The position numbers were made by a program, and so were the translations under genes. A stretch of DNA of 36,675 nucleotides from an uncultured Cellvibrio sp. (GTDB lineage Bacteria; Pseudomonadota; Gammaproteobacteria; Pseudomonadales; Cellvibrionaceae). The stretch is taken from NCBI GenBank assembly GCA_903858205.1, contig CAIOHY010000054.1, forward strand, positions 1 through 36,675. Direction: 5' to 3'. The notes beneath the pieces are model-generated. The model had not been told where the DNA came from. It saw nothing but the letters and a program-made list of their open reading frames with translations, and did not search any database. This document shows positions 17,865-26,500 of the stretch, one piece after another. How positions within the stretch are numbered: the first letter of the stretch is position 1; each line of letters opens with the position of its first letter.

Positions 17865-18986
17865 ATGCAAAAATGTAAACCGGGTTTATTGTCTATTGCG
17901 CTCTTGTCATTATTGTCGGCAGGTCTAATGACAGGTTGTGAAAAGCCTGTAACGGAAACGGCCAATAAGTCTGACGCTAGTGTGCAAACACCCGCGCCGA
18001 TAAAAGTAAAATTTGTGGTAGTCACCATGTTTGAAATTGGTGAAGACTCGGGCGATAAAGCCGGTGAATTCCAGTTGTGGAAAGAACGCCAAAAACTCGA
18101 TACCAAATTTGAATTTCCCAATTCTCACCACGATATTTATATGAATATGGAAACCGGTGTAATGGGTATTGTGACCGGTATGGGCACTGCGCATTCCACC
18201 GCTGCGACTATGGCGCTGGGCATGGACCCGCGTTTTGATTTTTCGGATGCTTATTGGTTGGTGGCGGGCATTGCGGGTATCGATCCGGAAGATGCATCCA
18301 TCGGCTCAGCGGCATGGGCAGAATATTTGGTGGATGGCGACCTCGCCCATGAAATTGATGCGCGTGAAATTCCCGCTGATTGGGAAACAGGTTATTTCCC
18401 GCTGTTTACATCCAAACCCTATGACCCTAAAAAACCTGCGCCGTCAGGTGAAGTTGCGCGCTTGAATCCCGAGCTAACAGAGTGGGCATTTCAATTGACC
18501 AAAGACATTCAGTTGCCGGACATCGAAAGCCTTGAAGCTACGCGCAAACTTTACGTGAATCACCCGAATGCACAGCGCAAACCTTTTGTGTTGAAAGGCG
18601 ATCAGCTTGCGGCCATGACCTTCTGGCACGGTGAGATCTTGAATACCTGGGCGAATAAGTGGACGGATTATTGGACCGAAGGCAAAGGCGAGTTCGTAAC
18701 TTCAGCGATGGAAGATACAGGTACTTATTTGTCGCTTACCTATTTGCACAATATCGGCAAAGTGGATAAAAACCGCGTGCTGGTGTTGCGCACTGGCAGC
18801 AATTACACCATGCCGCCGCCGGGCATAACGGCAGCTGCTAACCTACACGCTGAAAATGAAGGCTATGCTGGATTAGAGGCTTCGTTAGAATCGGCCTATA
18901 TTGTCGGTACGGCGGTGATGGATAAAATTCTGGGTAACTGGGAAGTTTACAAAGATAAGGTTCCGGTGCCGGCGGAATTGAAATAG
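17865..18986 (+). CDS. NUP-family (purine nucleoside permease, Pfam NUP) lipoprotein
   Basis: Lipobox LMTGC; VKFVVVTMFEIGEDSGDKAGEFQLW, GVMGIVTGMGTAHSTAATMALGMDPRFDFSDAYWLVAGIAGIDPEDASIGSAAWAEYLVDGDLAHEID, VLVLRTGSNYTMPPPG. Confidence 0.92.
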   Translation: MQKCKPGLLSIALLSLLSAGLMTGCEKPVTETANKSDASVQTPAPIKVKFVVVTMFEIGEDSGDKAGEFQLWKERQKLDTKFEFPNSHHDIYMNMETGVMGIVTGMGTAHSTAATMALGMDPRFDFSDAYWLVAGIAGIDPEDASIGSAAWAEYLVDGDLAHEIDAREIPADWETGYFPLFTSKPYDPKKPAPSGEVARLNPELTEWAFQLTKDIQLPDIESLEATRKLYVNHPNAQRKPFVLKGDQLAAMTFWHGEILNTWANKWTDYWTEGKGEFVTSAMEDTGTYLSLTYLHNIGKVDKNRVLVLRTGSNYTMPPPGITAAANLHAENEGYAGLEASLESAYIVGTAVMDKILGNWEVYKDKVPVPAELK

Positions 18987-19004
18987 TTTTCAAAGGCTTT
19001 ACAC

Positions 19005-20198
19005 ATGTCGCTCGATCAACGCGTCTTCGCATGGCGTGGTCACTACCCTAATCCCCGCGCAGGCTCTGGCAGCCTTGCTGGCTTGCGGCTGGGAGTTAAA
19101 GATTTATTCCATATCGCCGGTTTACCGACCGCCGCAGGAAATCCTGACTGGCTGGCTAGTCACGCGATACCTGAGCACACATCACCGGTAGTGACGCAAT
19201 TGCTCGACGCCGGTGCCGAACTGATCGGCAAAACCCAAACCGATGAACTCGCCTACAGCCTCAACGGATTAAATATTCACTACGGCGCGCCGATTAATCC
19301 GCGCAGCCCCGAGCGTTTGCCGGGCGGTTCATCCAGTGGCTCTGCTGTTGCCGTTGCTGCAGGTGATATTGATATAGGTTTAGGAACCGATACCGGCGGC
19401 TCCATCCGTGTGCCCGCCAGCTACAACGGCCTGTTTGGAATTCGCACCAGCCACGGTTTGATTAGCTCAGAGCAGATGGTACCGCTCGCGCCCTTATTCG
19501 ATACCGTCGGTTGGCTCACCCGTGATGCAAACACCCTCGCGCAAGTCGGCGAGGTGCTATTGCCCGATAATTTATCGCGCAATTTTGAACGCAGCTCATT
19601 GCGCATCGCACTGCTGCTGCCATTACAAAATGGCGCGCTCTGGACGCCCGCTCATAAAGCCTGGCTTAACGAGCAGCCCATGCTGCATGGATTTAAACCC
19701 CAAGGCATTAAATCAGTGATGCTGAATAGCGACTGGCTCACGCGCGCCAGCCAATGTTTTCGCACGCTGCAAGGTCGATCGATTTGGCAAACCCATGGCG
19801 AATGGATCAGCCAAAACCAGCCGACATTTGCGCCGGATATCCACGCCCGTTTCCAATGGTGCGCGACGCTCACCGACGCTGATCAAACAGCGGCAGAAAT
19901 TGAGCGCGCCAGTTTGCAGGCCGACATCGACAGTTGGTTTGCCGATGTCGATTTAATTCTGCTGCCCACCACACCGGGCGCAGCGCCTTTGCTAGGCGCT
20001 GATTTCAATTGGATGGATTCTTATCGCAGCCAACTTATGGGGCTGACCGCGCCCGCAGGCTTGGCTGGATTACCGCAAGTGCATTTGCCGGTGCTGAATG
20101 ATCAAGGCGCGCCCTGCGGTGTGTCGCTGCTCGGCAAGCGCGGTGACGATAAGGCGCTGCTGCAACTGGCAATCGATTTATGTGGTACTCACTCATGA
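19005..20198 (+). CDS. Amidase-signature family hydrolase
   Basis: GVKDLFHIAG, GKTQTDELAYSLNG, RLPGGSSSGSAVAVAAGDIDIGLGTDTGGSIRVPASYNGLFGIRTSHG (Lys-Ser-Ser amidase signature). Confidence 0.93.
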   Translation: MSLDQRVFAWRGHYPNPRAGSGSLAGLRLGVKDLFHIAGLPTAAGNPDWLASHAIPEHTSPVVTQLLDAGAELIGKTQTDELAYSLNGLNIHYGAPINPRSPERLPGGSSSGSAVAVAAGDIDIGLGTDTGGSIRVPASYNGLFGIRTSHGLISSEQMVPLAPLFDTVGWLTRDANTLAQVGEVLLPDNLSRNFERSSLRIALLLPLQNGALWTPAHKAWLNEQPMLHGFKPQGIKSVMLNSDWLTRASQCFRTLQGRSIWQTHGEWISQNQPTFAPDIHARFQWCATLTDADQTAAEIERASLQADIDSWFADVDLILLPTTPGAAPLLGADFNWMDSYRSQLMGLTAPAGLAGLPQVHLPVLNDQGAPCGVSLLGKRGDDKALLQLAIDLCGTHS

Positions 20199-21802
20199 TT
20201 CAACATGGCATTGCCTTTAGTGCGCCGCACGCCCTGGCCTTTACTGCACCCCATCAACAGGCCGCTGAAATCGGCCTGGATGTGTTGCGTGAAGGTGGCA
20301 GTGCGGTGGATGCAATGATTGCTGCGGCGGCTGCCATCACTGTGCTTTATCCGCATATGAACAGCATGGCGGGCGATGGTTTCTGGCTGATCCATAAACC
20401 CGGTGAAGCACCGCGTGCGATCGATGCCTGCGGCTGCGCGGCAGAATTGGCGAGTATCGATTGGTATGGCGACAAGGGCTTCCAGCAAATCCCCAGCCGT
20501 GGCGCGCTCGCGACTGTCACTATGGGCGGCACACTTGCCGGTTGGCAAAAGGCGCGTGACATTGCCGCCGAATCATCACCGCAATTGCCATTAAGCCGCT
20601 TGTTAGCGCCCGCAATTGCGCTTGCTAACCAGGGCATTAAAGTCACTCACAGCCTCGCAGCAGCCAGCCGCAAAGTGCAGATGGAGTTGGCCGAGCAGGC
20701 GGAATACCAGCGCGTATTTATGCCCAATGGCCGCCCGCTGATCGAGGGCGAAACGCTCACCAATCAGGATTTGGCGACCACGCTGACCCGGTTGGTCAGC
20801 CACGGATTGGAGTCGGCTTACAGCGGCGAATTGGCGGGTTTAATCGCCACGCAACTAGAACAACTCGGCAGCCCGCTGCGCTTGTCGGATTTTCAAAACT
20901 ATCGCGCGCAAGAAGTCAAACCCCTCTCGGTGCAAACCCGTTTTGGTCACTGTTTCAATTTGCCCGCACCGACGCAAGGTGTTGCCTCGCTCCTGATTTT
21001 GGCGATTTATGACCGCCTGTTTAAACCCGAATGGGATGAGGCCGCGCGCGTTCATGGTTTGATTGAAGCTACCAAGCTCGCCTTTATCGTGCGTGACCGT
21101 GAAGTCGCCGACCCGCGTCGGCTAAGCGAACGCTGGGATGATTTGTTGGATGATGAACATATCGACCAGCTGGCCTCCGTCATCACCGAACGCGCCTTGC
21201 CTTGGCCACAAGTCGCCGAACCGGGTGATACCGTGTGGATGGGTTGCGTCGATAACACTGGCACTATGGTCAGTTTTATCCAAAGTATTTATTGGGAATT
21301 TGGTTCGGGCGTAGTGATCCCCGGCACCGGTTTGGTGTGGAATAATCGCGGCGTGGGTTTTAGTTTGGAGCGGAATCATCGCAATGCGCTAGCACCTGGC
21401 TACAAACCCTTTCACACACTCAACCCCGCATTTGCACTGTTGAATGATGGCCGCCGTATCAGTTACGGCACCATGGGTGGCGAAGGCCAACCGCAAACAC
21501 AAGCGGCACTGCTCAGCCGCTACCTGTACGATGGGCTCTCGCTCGACGCGGCGATCAGTCGCGGCCGCTGGCTGCTCGGTCGCACCTGGGGCGATAACAA
21601 TCACGATTTAAAAATGGAGCAGGATTTGGTTGAACTAATTGGCAATAATTTGCGCGCGCGCGATCACGCTATTAAAGCGGTTCCCACACTCAGTGAAATG
21701 ATGGGGCATGCAGGTGCGGTTGTAAGTCTCGGCGATGGTAATGCAATTGCCGCGAGCGATCCCCGCAGTGATGGCTTGGGGCTGGCGGAGCAAATTCGAT
21801 GA
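20195..21802 (+). CDS. hpxW: GGT-fold Ntn hydrolase, HpxW-like (probable oxamate amidohydrolase)
   Basis: GGSAVDAMIAAAAAITVLYPHMNSMAGDGFWLIH, Thr-nucleophile region GDTVWMGCVDNTGTMVSFIQSIYWEFGSGVVIPGTGLVWNNRG; no signal peptide; ATGA overlap with the amidase gene. Confidence 0.8.
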   Translation: MIQHGIAFSAPHALAFTAPHQQAAEIGLDVLREGGSAVDAMIAAAAAITVLYPHMNSMAGDGFWLIHKPGEAPRAIDACGCAAELASIDWYGDKGFQQIPSRGALATVTMGGTLAGWQKARDIAAESSPQLPLSRLLAPAIALANQGIKVTHSLAAASRKVQMELAEQAEYQRVFMPNGRPLIEGETLTNQDLATTLTRLVSHGLESAYSGELAGLIATQLEQLGSPLRLSDFQNYRAQEVKPLSVQTRFGHCFNLPAPTQGVASLLILAIYDRLFKPEWDEAARVHGLIEATKLAFIVRDREVADPRRLSERWDDLLDDEHIDQLASVITERALPWPQVAEPGDTVWMGCVDNTGTMVSFIQSIYWEFGSGVVIPGTGLVWNNRGVGFSLERNHRNALAPGYKPFHTLNPAFALLNDGRRISYGTMGGEGQPQTQAALLSRYLYDGLSLDAAISRGRWLLGRTWGDNNHDLKMEQDLVELIGNNLRARDHAIKAVPTLSEMMGHAGAVVSLGDGNAIAASDPRSDGLGLAEQIR

Positions 21803-22620
21803 ATGACTTTTTAAGCCAGTGGTTACCCACCATGATTGCGATGGTGCTGACCGGCGCCTTCGCGGGAATTCTCGCTGGTTTGCTCGGCGTGGGCGGTGGC
21901 ATTGTAATCGTGCCGGTATTATTTTTTGTCTTGCAACATTTTGGTATTAGCGCGGGGACAGCCATGTTAGTCGCCACCGCGACTTCTTTGTTGGTCATCG
22001 TACCCACCAGTATTTCTTCTGTGCGTGCGCATCACAAACGCGGCAATGTGGATTGGGCACTGCTCAAACGCTGGTGGCCATTTATGGTGGTGGGCGTAAT
22101 TGCAGGCAGCGCTTTAGCGTTAAAAGTAAAAGGCGAAGTGACCAGCGCGGTGTTTGGCGTAGTCGCATTACTCGTTGCCGCCAATATGTTATTCCGCGCA
22201 AAAGCTGCACCCATTGCACAGCAATTACCGGGCATGGCAGGGCAGGGTGTGATGGCGGGCACCACTGGATTTTTTTCAGTGATGATGGGCGTTGGTGGCG
22301 GCACTATCGGCGTGCCGCTGTTGACCTCGTGCAATTATCCTCCGCATCGCGCGGTGGGTACTGCCTCCTTTTTTGGTTTATTAATTTCAATTCCCGGTGC
22401 GACCGCTATGTTGCTCGCCGAGACTCCGGCCGACGCACCGCAAGGCATGATCGGCATGGTGAATTTGCCTGGATTTTTATTGATTGTTCCGCTCACCGTA
22501 TTGCTTGCACCAGTGGGCGCCTGGATTGGTTCCAAGCTTGAACCCGTGATGTTAAAGCGCGTCTTCGCGATTTTTTTATGTATCAGCGGTGGGCGTATGT
22601 TGATGCAGCTATTTGCTTGA
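21799..22620 (+). CDS. TauE/SafE (TSUP) family membrane permease
   Basis: GILAGLLGVGGGIVIVPVLFFVLQ and MMGVGGGTIGVPLLTSCNYPPHRAVGTASFFGL; overlaps the GGT-like gene. Confidence 0.92.
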   Translation: MNDFLSQWLPTMIAMVLTGAFAGILAGLLGVGGGIVIVPVLFFVLQHFGISAGTAMLVATATSLLVIVPTSISSVRAHHKRGNVDWALLKRWWPFMVVGVIAGSALALKVKGEVTSAVFGVVALLVAANMLFRAKAAPIAQQLPGMAGQGVMAGTTGFFSVMMGVGGGTIGVPLLTSCNYPPHRAVGTASFFGLLISIPGATAMLLAETPADAPQGMIGMVNLPGFLLIVPLTVLLAPVGAWIGSKLEPVMLKRVFAIFLCISGGRMLMQLFA

Positions 22621-22666
22621 GTTTGAAAAGTTGCTTGAGTTTGAAAAATTGGGTGAGATTAAAAAA
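22613..22666. repeat. About 3 copies of an 18-bp tandem repeat spanning the TSUP gene stop codon
   Basis: TTGCTTGAGTTTGAAAAG / TTGCTTGAGTTTGAAAAA / degenerate TTGGGTGAGATTAAAAAA. Confidence 0.8.
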
Positions 22667-22715
22667 TTTTCCACGATGTGTTTGTGTTTTATCTGTCGCC
22701 GTCAGGAGTCGTTAA

Positions 22716-23972
22716 ATGTCTGATCAGTACACTGTGAGTCCATCGCTTCTGCGGCCTTTTTCTCCACCGCCGCGTTTATTAATGGGGCCGGGGCCGATTA
22801 CGGTTGATCCGCGCGTATTGCGCGCCATGTCTGCACAACTGGTCGGCCAATATGATCCGGCGATGACGCAGTGCATGAATGAAACCATGGCCTTGTATCG
22901 CGGCGTATTCAAAACCAAAAATCAATGGACGTTGTTGGTCGATGGCACTTCGCGTGCAGGTATCGAAGCCGTATTAATTTCACTGATTGAACCGGGCGAT
23001 AAAATTCTCGTGCCAGTGTTTGGCCGCTTTGGTCATCTGCTGTGTGAGATCGCTGAACGCTGCGGCGCAGAGGTGCACAAAATTCACAAAGAGTGGGGCG
23101 AAGTATTTTCGCCTGACGAAATCGAAGCCGCGATTAAACAAGTGCAGCCCAAAGTGCTTGCGATAGTGCAGGGCGATACTTCCACCACCATGTTGCAACC
23201 GCTCGATTACCTCGGTGAAATTTGCGCGCGCCACGGCGTTTTATTTTATTCCGACGGCACTGCATCCATTGGTGGTAATCCGTTTGAAACGGACAAGTGG
23301 CAATTGGATGCAGTCTCCGTCGGTTTGCAAAAATGTTTATGCGGCCCATCCGGTAGTGCGCCAATTACACTTAGCGAAAAAGCGGTTGCCAGTATTCGCA
23401 AGCGCCGCCATATCGAAGCGGGCATTCGCACCGACAATCATATCGCCGGTAGCGGCCGTCGCATTGTCTCCAATTATTTTGATTTGGGCATGATCATGGA
23501 TTACTGGGGCGAAGAGCGCCTTAACCACCACACTGAAGCCACTACGATGTTGTACGGCGCGCGCGAATGCGCTCGTATTTTATTGGAAGAAGGTGTTGAA
23601 AATGCCATCGAACGCCACCGTATTCACGGCAAGGCTATGGCGCAGAGTTTGGCGGCGATGAATCTGAAATTATTCGGCGATCAATCCAACAAAATGCACA
23701 ACGTTGTCGGTGTATATATTCCTGAAGGTGTTGCTGGTGAAGCAGTGCGCAGCAGTATGCTCAACGATTTTGGAATTGAAATCGGCACTTCTTTTGGTCC
23801 TTTGCACGGGAAAATTTGGCGCATCGGCACCATGGGCTACAACGCGCGCAAAGATGCAGTCTTGCAAACGCTAGCGGCTTTAGAGGCAGTATTGCGCCGC
23901 GCCGGACACTCGCAAACGGCAAATGCGGGTGTGGATAGGGCGATGACCATCTACACTCAAGAAGGTTATTAA
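22716..23972 (+). CDS. pucG: (S)-ureidoglycine-glyoxylate aminotransferase-like, PLP class V
   Basis: [79 protein letters not shown]; purine cluster context. Confidence 0.88.
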   Translation: MSDQYTVSPSLLRPFSPPPRLLMGPGPITVDPRVLRAMSAQLVGQYDPAMTQCMNETMALYRGVFKTKNQWTLLVDGTSRAGIEAVLISLIEPGDKILVPVFGRFGHLLCEIAERCGAEVHKIHKEWGEVFSPDEIEAAIKQVQPKVLAIVQGDTSTTMLQPLDYLGEICARHGVLFYSDGTASIGGNPFETDKWQLDAVSVGLQKCLCGPSGSAPITLSEKAVASIRKRRHIEAGIRTDNHIAGSGRRIVSNYFDLGMIMDYWGEERLNHHTEATTMLYGARECARILLEEGVENAIERHRIHGKAMAQSLAAMNLKLFGDQSNKMHNVVGVYIPEGVAGEAVRSSMLNDFGIEIGTSFGPLHGKIWRIGTMGYNARKDAVLQTLAALEAVLRRAGHSQTANAGVDRAMTIYTQEGY

Positions 23973-24000
23973 TATTCATGAAGGTAAAGGAGCAGCGCTT

Positions 24001-25068
24001 ATGATTCCTTCTGTAATTCCCGCCGATTTTTCCGGCGTGCCGAAATTAACTGAGCTTGCCTCGCGCGAGTTTTTAGCGGGTTTGCCCAAAGCGGAATTGC
24101 ATATGCATCTCGACGGTGCTTTATCGCCCGCGATGATGTTTGCCCTCGGTCAGCGCAATCAGGTGAGTCTGCCCTACAGCAGCGTGGAGGAAATCGAGGC
24201 AGCCTATCAATTTACCAATCTACAAAGTTTTTTGGATTTGTTATACCAAGGCGCATCGGTACTCAAACACGAGCAAGATTTTTACGACCTCACACGCGAT
24301 TATTTTCTCAAGTGCAAAGCCGATAATGTCCTGCACACCGAATTGTCGTTTGACCCGCAGAGCCACACCGAACGCGGCATTCCTTTCGCAACAGTCATCG
24401 GTGGTATTTTGCGTGCGATGGATGATGCGAAAAAAGATTGGGGCATCAGTTCAAAGTTAGTGATGGATTTCCTGCGTCACTTGAGCGCCGATAGCGCGAT
24501 GAAAACGCTGGAAGAATCTTTGCCTTTGAAAGATAAAATTATCGCCGTAGGTTTGGACAGCTCCGAACTCGGCCATCCACCGAGTAAATTTACGGAAGTC
24601 TTCGCCCGCGCTCGCGCTGAAGGTTATCGCATAGTGGCTCACGCCGGTGAAGAAGGCCCGCCGAGTTATATTTGGGAGGCGATTGATTTATTAAAAGTTG
24701 AGCGCATCGATCACGGTGTGCGTTCCGATGAAGATCCCAAGTTGATGGACTATCTGCGCGAAACCCAAATTCCACTTACCGTTTGCCCACTCTCCAATGT
24801 ACGTTTATGTGTGTTCGACAAAATGGCCGACCACAATTTATTTACGTTAATGGATGCCGGTTTGCGTGTAATGATCAACTCAGATGATCCCACCTATTTT
24901 GGCGGTTATCTCAATGACAATTATTTTGCATTGGCCGATGCGTTTCCGCTAACGCGCGAACAGGCATTGTTATTGGCGCACAATAGTTTTACATCGAGTT
25001 TTATTAGCGACGCTGAAAAGCAAAATTTTATCGCGCAACTAATTAGTTATGCCAAAAGTTTTCACTAG
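24001..25068 (+). CDS. Adenine deaminase (adenosine-deaminase-like family)
   Basis: [89 protein letters not shown]; the SDDPxYFGGY variant fits the adenine rather than adenosine subfamily. Confidence 0.85.
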   Translation: MIPSVIPADFSGVPKLTELASREFLAGLPKAELHMHLDGALSPAMMFALGQRNQVSLPYSSVEEIEAAYQFTNLQSFLDLLYQGASVLKHEQDFYDLTRDYFLKCKADNVLHTELSFDPQSHTERGIPFATVIGGILRAMDDAKKDWGISSKLVMDFLRHLSADSAMKTLEESLPLKDKIIAVGLDSSELGHPPSKFTEVFARARAEGYRIVAHAGEEGPPSYIWEAIDLLKVERIDHGVRSDEDPKLMDYLRETQIPLTVCPLSNVRLCVFDKMADHNLFTLMDAGLRVMINSDDPTYFGGYLNDNYFALADAFPLTREQALLLAHNSFTSSFISDAEKQNFIAQLISYAKSFH

Positions 25069-25117
25069 TTTTTTTTGATTTTAATTGAAGGCAAACCAGC
25101 TGGTATGAAGCAAGGGT

Positions 25118-25209
25118 GGGGCTGTTTACTCGGAGACCGTATGCGGCATGGATGCCGCATTCGAGCCTACAGGGAAGTATTTACGGCGAGTCTCAGAGTA
25201 AACAGCCCC
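25118..25209. mobile_element. 92-bp MITE-like / structured palindromic repeat element
   Basis: Perfect 14-bp terminal inverted repeats GGGGCTGTTTACTC...GAGTAAACAGCCCC (about 20 bp with one mismatch) enclosing hairpin ATGCGGCAT-GG-ATGCCGCAT at 25141-25160. Confidence 0.65.
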
Positions 25210-25244
25210 AGCCGCAGCGCCTCACTCTATGTCGAGAAAAAACC

Positions 25245-26480
25245 TTGAACGCAATCACCACCGAAGCACTAGCAAAAAAAGTTATGAATTGGTGCGATCA
25301 ACTCGCCGCCATCAGCTCGAATCCTGAAAACATCAGCCGCTTTTATTTAACCCCCGAACACAAACGCTGCAATGCATTAGTCGCCCAGTGGATGCAAGAA
25401 GCCGGAATGGAAACCTGGGTTGATGCAGCGGGCAATCTTTGCGGCCGTTACGACGCCCAAGACGCCTGTGCAAAAACATTATTGATTGGCTCCCATCTGG
25501 ATTCCATCCCAAATGCGGGAGCTTACGACGGTATTCTCGGCGTATTGATTGCGATTGCGGTAGTCGAACAATTTTATCAAAACAATATTGCGTTGCCCTA
25601 CGCGATAGACATTATCGGCTTTGGCGATGAAGAGGGCACACGCTTCGGCAGCACACTCTTAGGTAGCCGCGCCGTCGCTGGAACCTGGAATCCCGCTTGG
25701 TGGGACTTAAAAGATCGCGCTGGAATTAGTTTGAAACAAGCCTTTATCGATTTCGGTTTGCTGCCGGAAAATATTCGCAGCGCCGCACGCAATCCCGACG
25801 ATCTGCTCGCCTACCTTGAGGTGCATATCGAACAAGGCCCGGTACTGGAAGATGAAAATCTCGCACTCGGAATCGTCACTGCCATCGCCGGTGCACGCCG
25901 CTTTGCAATAGAAATCCAAGGCTATGCCGGACACGCCGGTACAGTCCCCATGCCCATGCGCAAAGATGCGCTCGTCGGCGCCGCACTCGGTATTGTGCTC
26001 GTAGAAGATATTGCCAAAGAATTTGATGTTGTCGCCACCGTTGGAAAAATCGAATGTGGTCCCGGTGCTGTGAACGTAATTCCCGGGCACGCAAAATTTA
26101 CCATCGATATTCGTTCCGGTGACGATCAACTGCGCGACCAAGCGCTCGCAAAAATTCAGCACGAACTGGATTTGATTTGTATCGCAAGAAATCTCACCGC
26201 CAGCTGGAATGAAATTCACAACGCGCCCGCTGTCGTCTGCGCTGATTGGATGCAAGCACTACAAGAATCAGTCTTGTGCGATATGAATTTAAATCCCTAT
26301 AAACTCATGAGTGGCGCCGGTCACGATGCAATGGCAATGGCAGACATATGCGATGTTGCTATGTACTTTGTGCGTTGCAAAGGCGGCGTAAGTCATCATC
26401 CTGATGAATCAGTCACAGTGGAAGATGTCGCTTTGGCCATTGATGCACTAGCTACTACACTACAAAAACTTGCTCAATAA
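25245..26480 (+). CDS. allC: Allantoate amidohydrolase-like M20 family hydrolase
   Basis: LIGSHLDSIPNAGAYDGILGVLIAI, GFGDEEGTRFGSTLLGSRAVAG, EVHIEQGPVLE, GHAGTVPMPMRKDAL, SGAGHDAMAMA. Likely TTG start at 25245; the longer ORF start lies inside the 25118-25209 element. Confidence 0.86.
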   Translation: MNAITTEALAKKVMNWCDQLAAISSNPENISRFYLTPEHKRCNALVAQWMQEAGMETWVDAAGNLCGRYDAQDACAKTLLIGSHLDSIPNAGAYDGILGVLIAIAVVEQFYQNNIALPYAIDIIGFGDEEGTRFGSTLLGSRAVAGTWNPAWWDLKDRAGISLKQAFIDFGLLPENIRSAARNPDDLLAYLEVHIEQGPVLEDENLALGIVTAIAGARRFAIEIQGYAGHAGTVPMPMRKDALVGAALGIVLVEDIAKEFDVVATVGKIECGPGAVNVIPGHAKFTIDIRSGDDQLRDQALAKIQHELDLICIARNLTASWNEIHNAPAVVCADWMQALQESVLCDMNLNPYKLMSGAGHDAMAMADICDVAMYFVRCKGGVSHHPDESVTVEDVALAIDALATTLQKLAQ

Positions 26481-26500
26481 AATAATATTGGAAGGTCTCT

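Noticed and set aside
22053-22541. 162-aa plus-strand ORF within the TSUP gene
   Set aside because: Alternate-frame overlap with a clear membrane protein gene; composition unlike a real protein.
25707-26255. 182-aa minus-strand ORF inside allC
   Set aside because: Antisense shadow ORF; no SD or recognisable domain.
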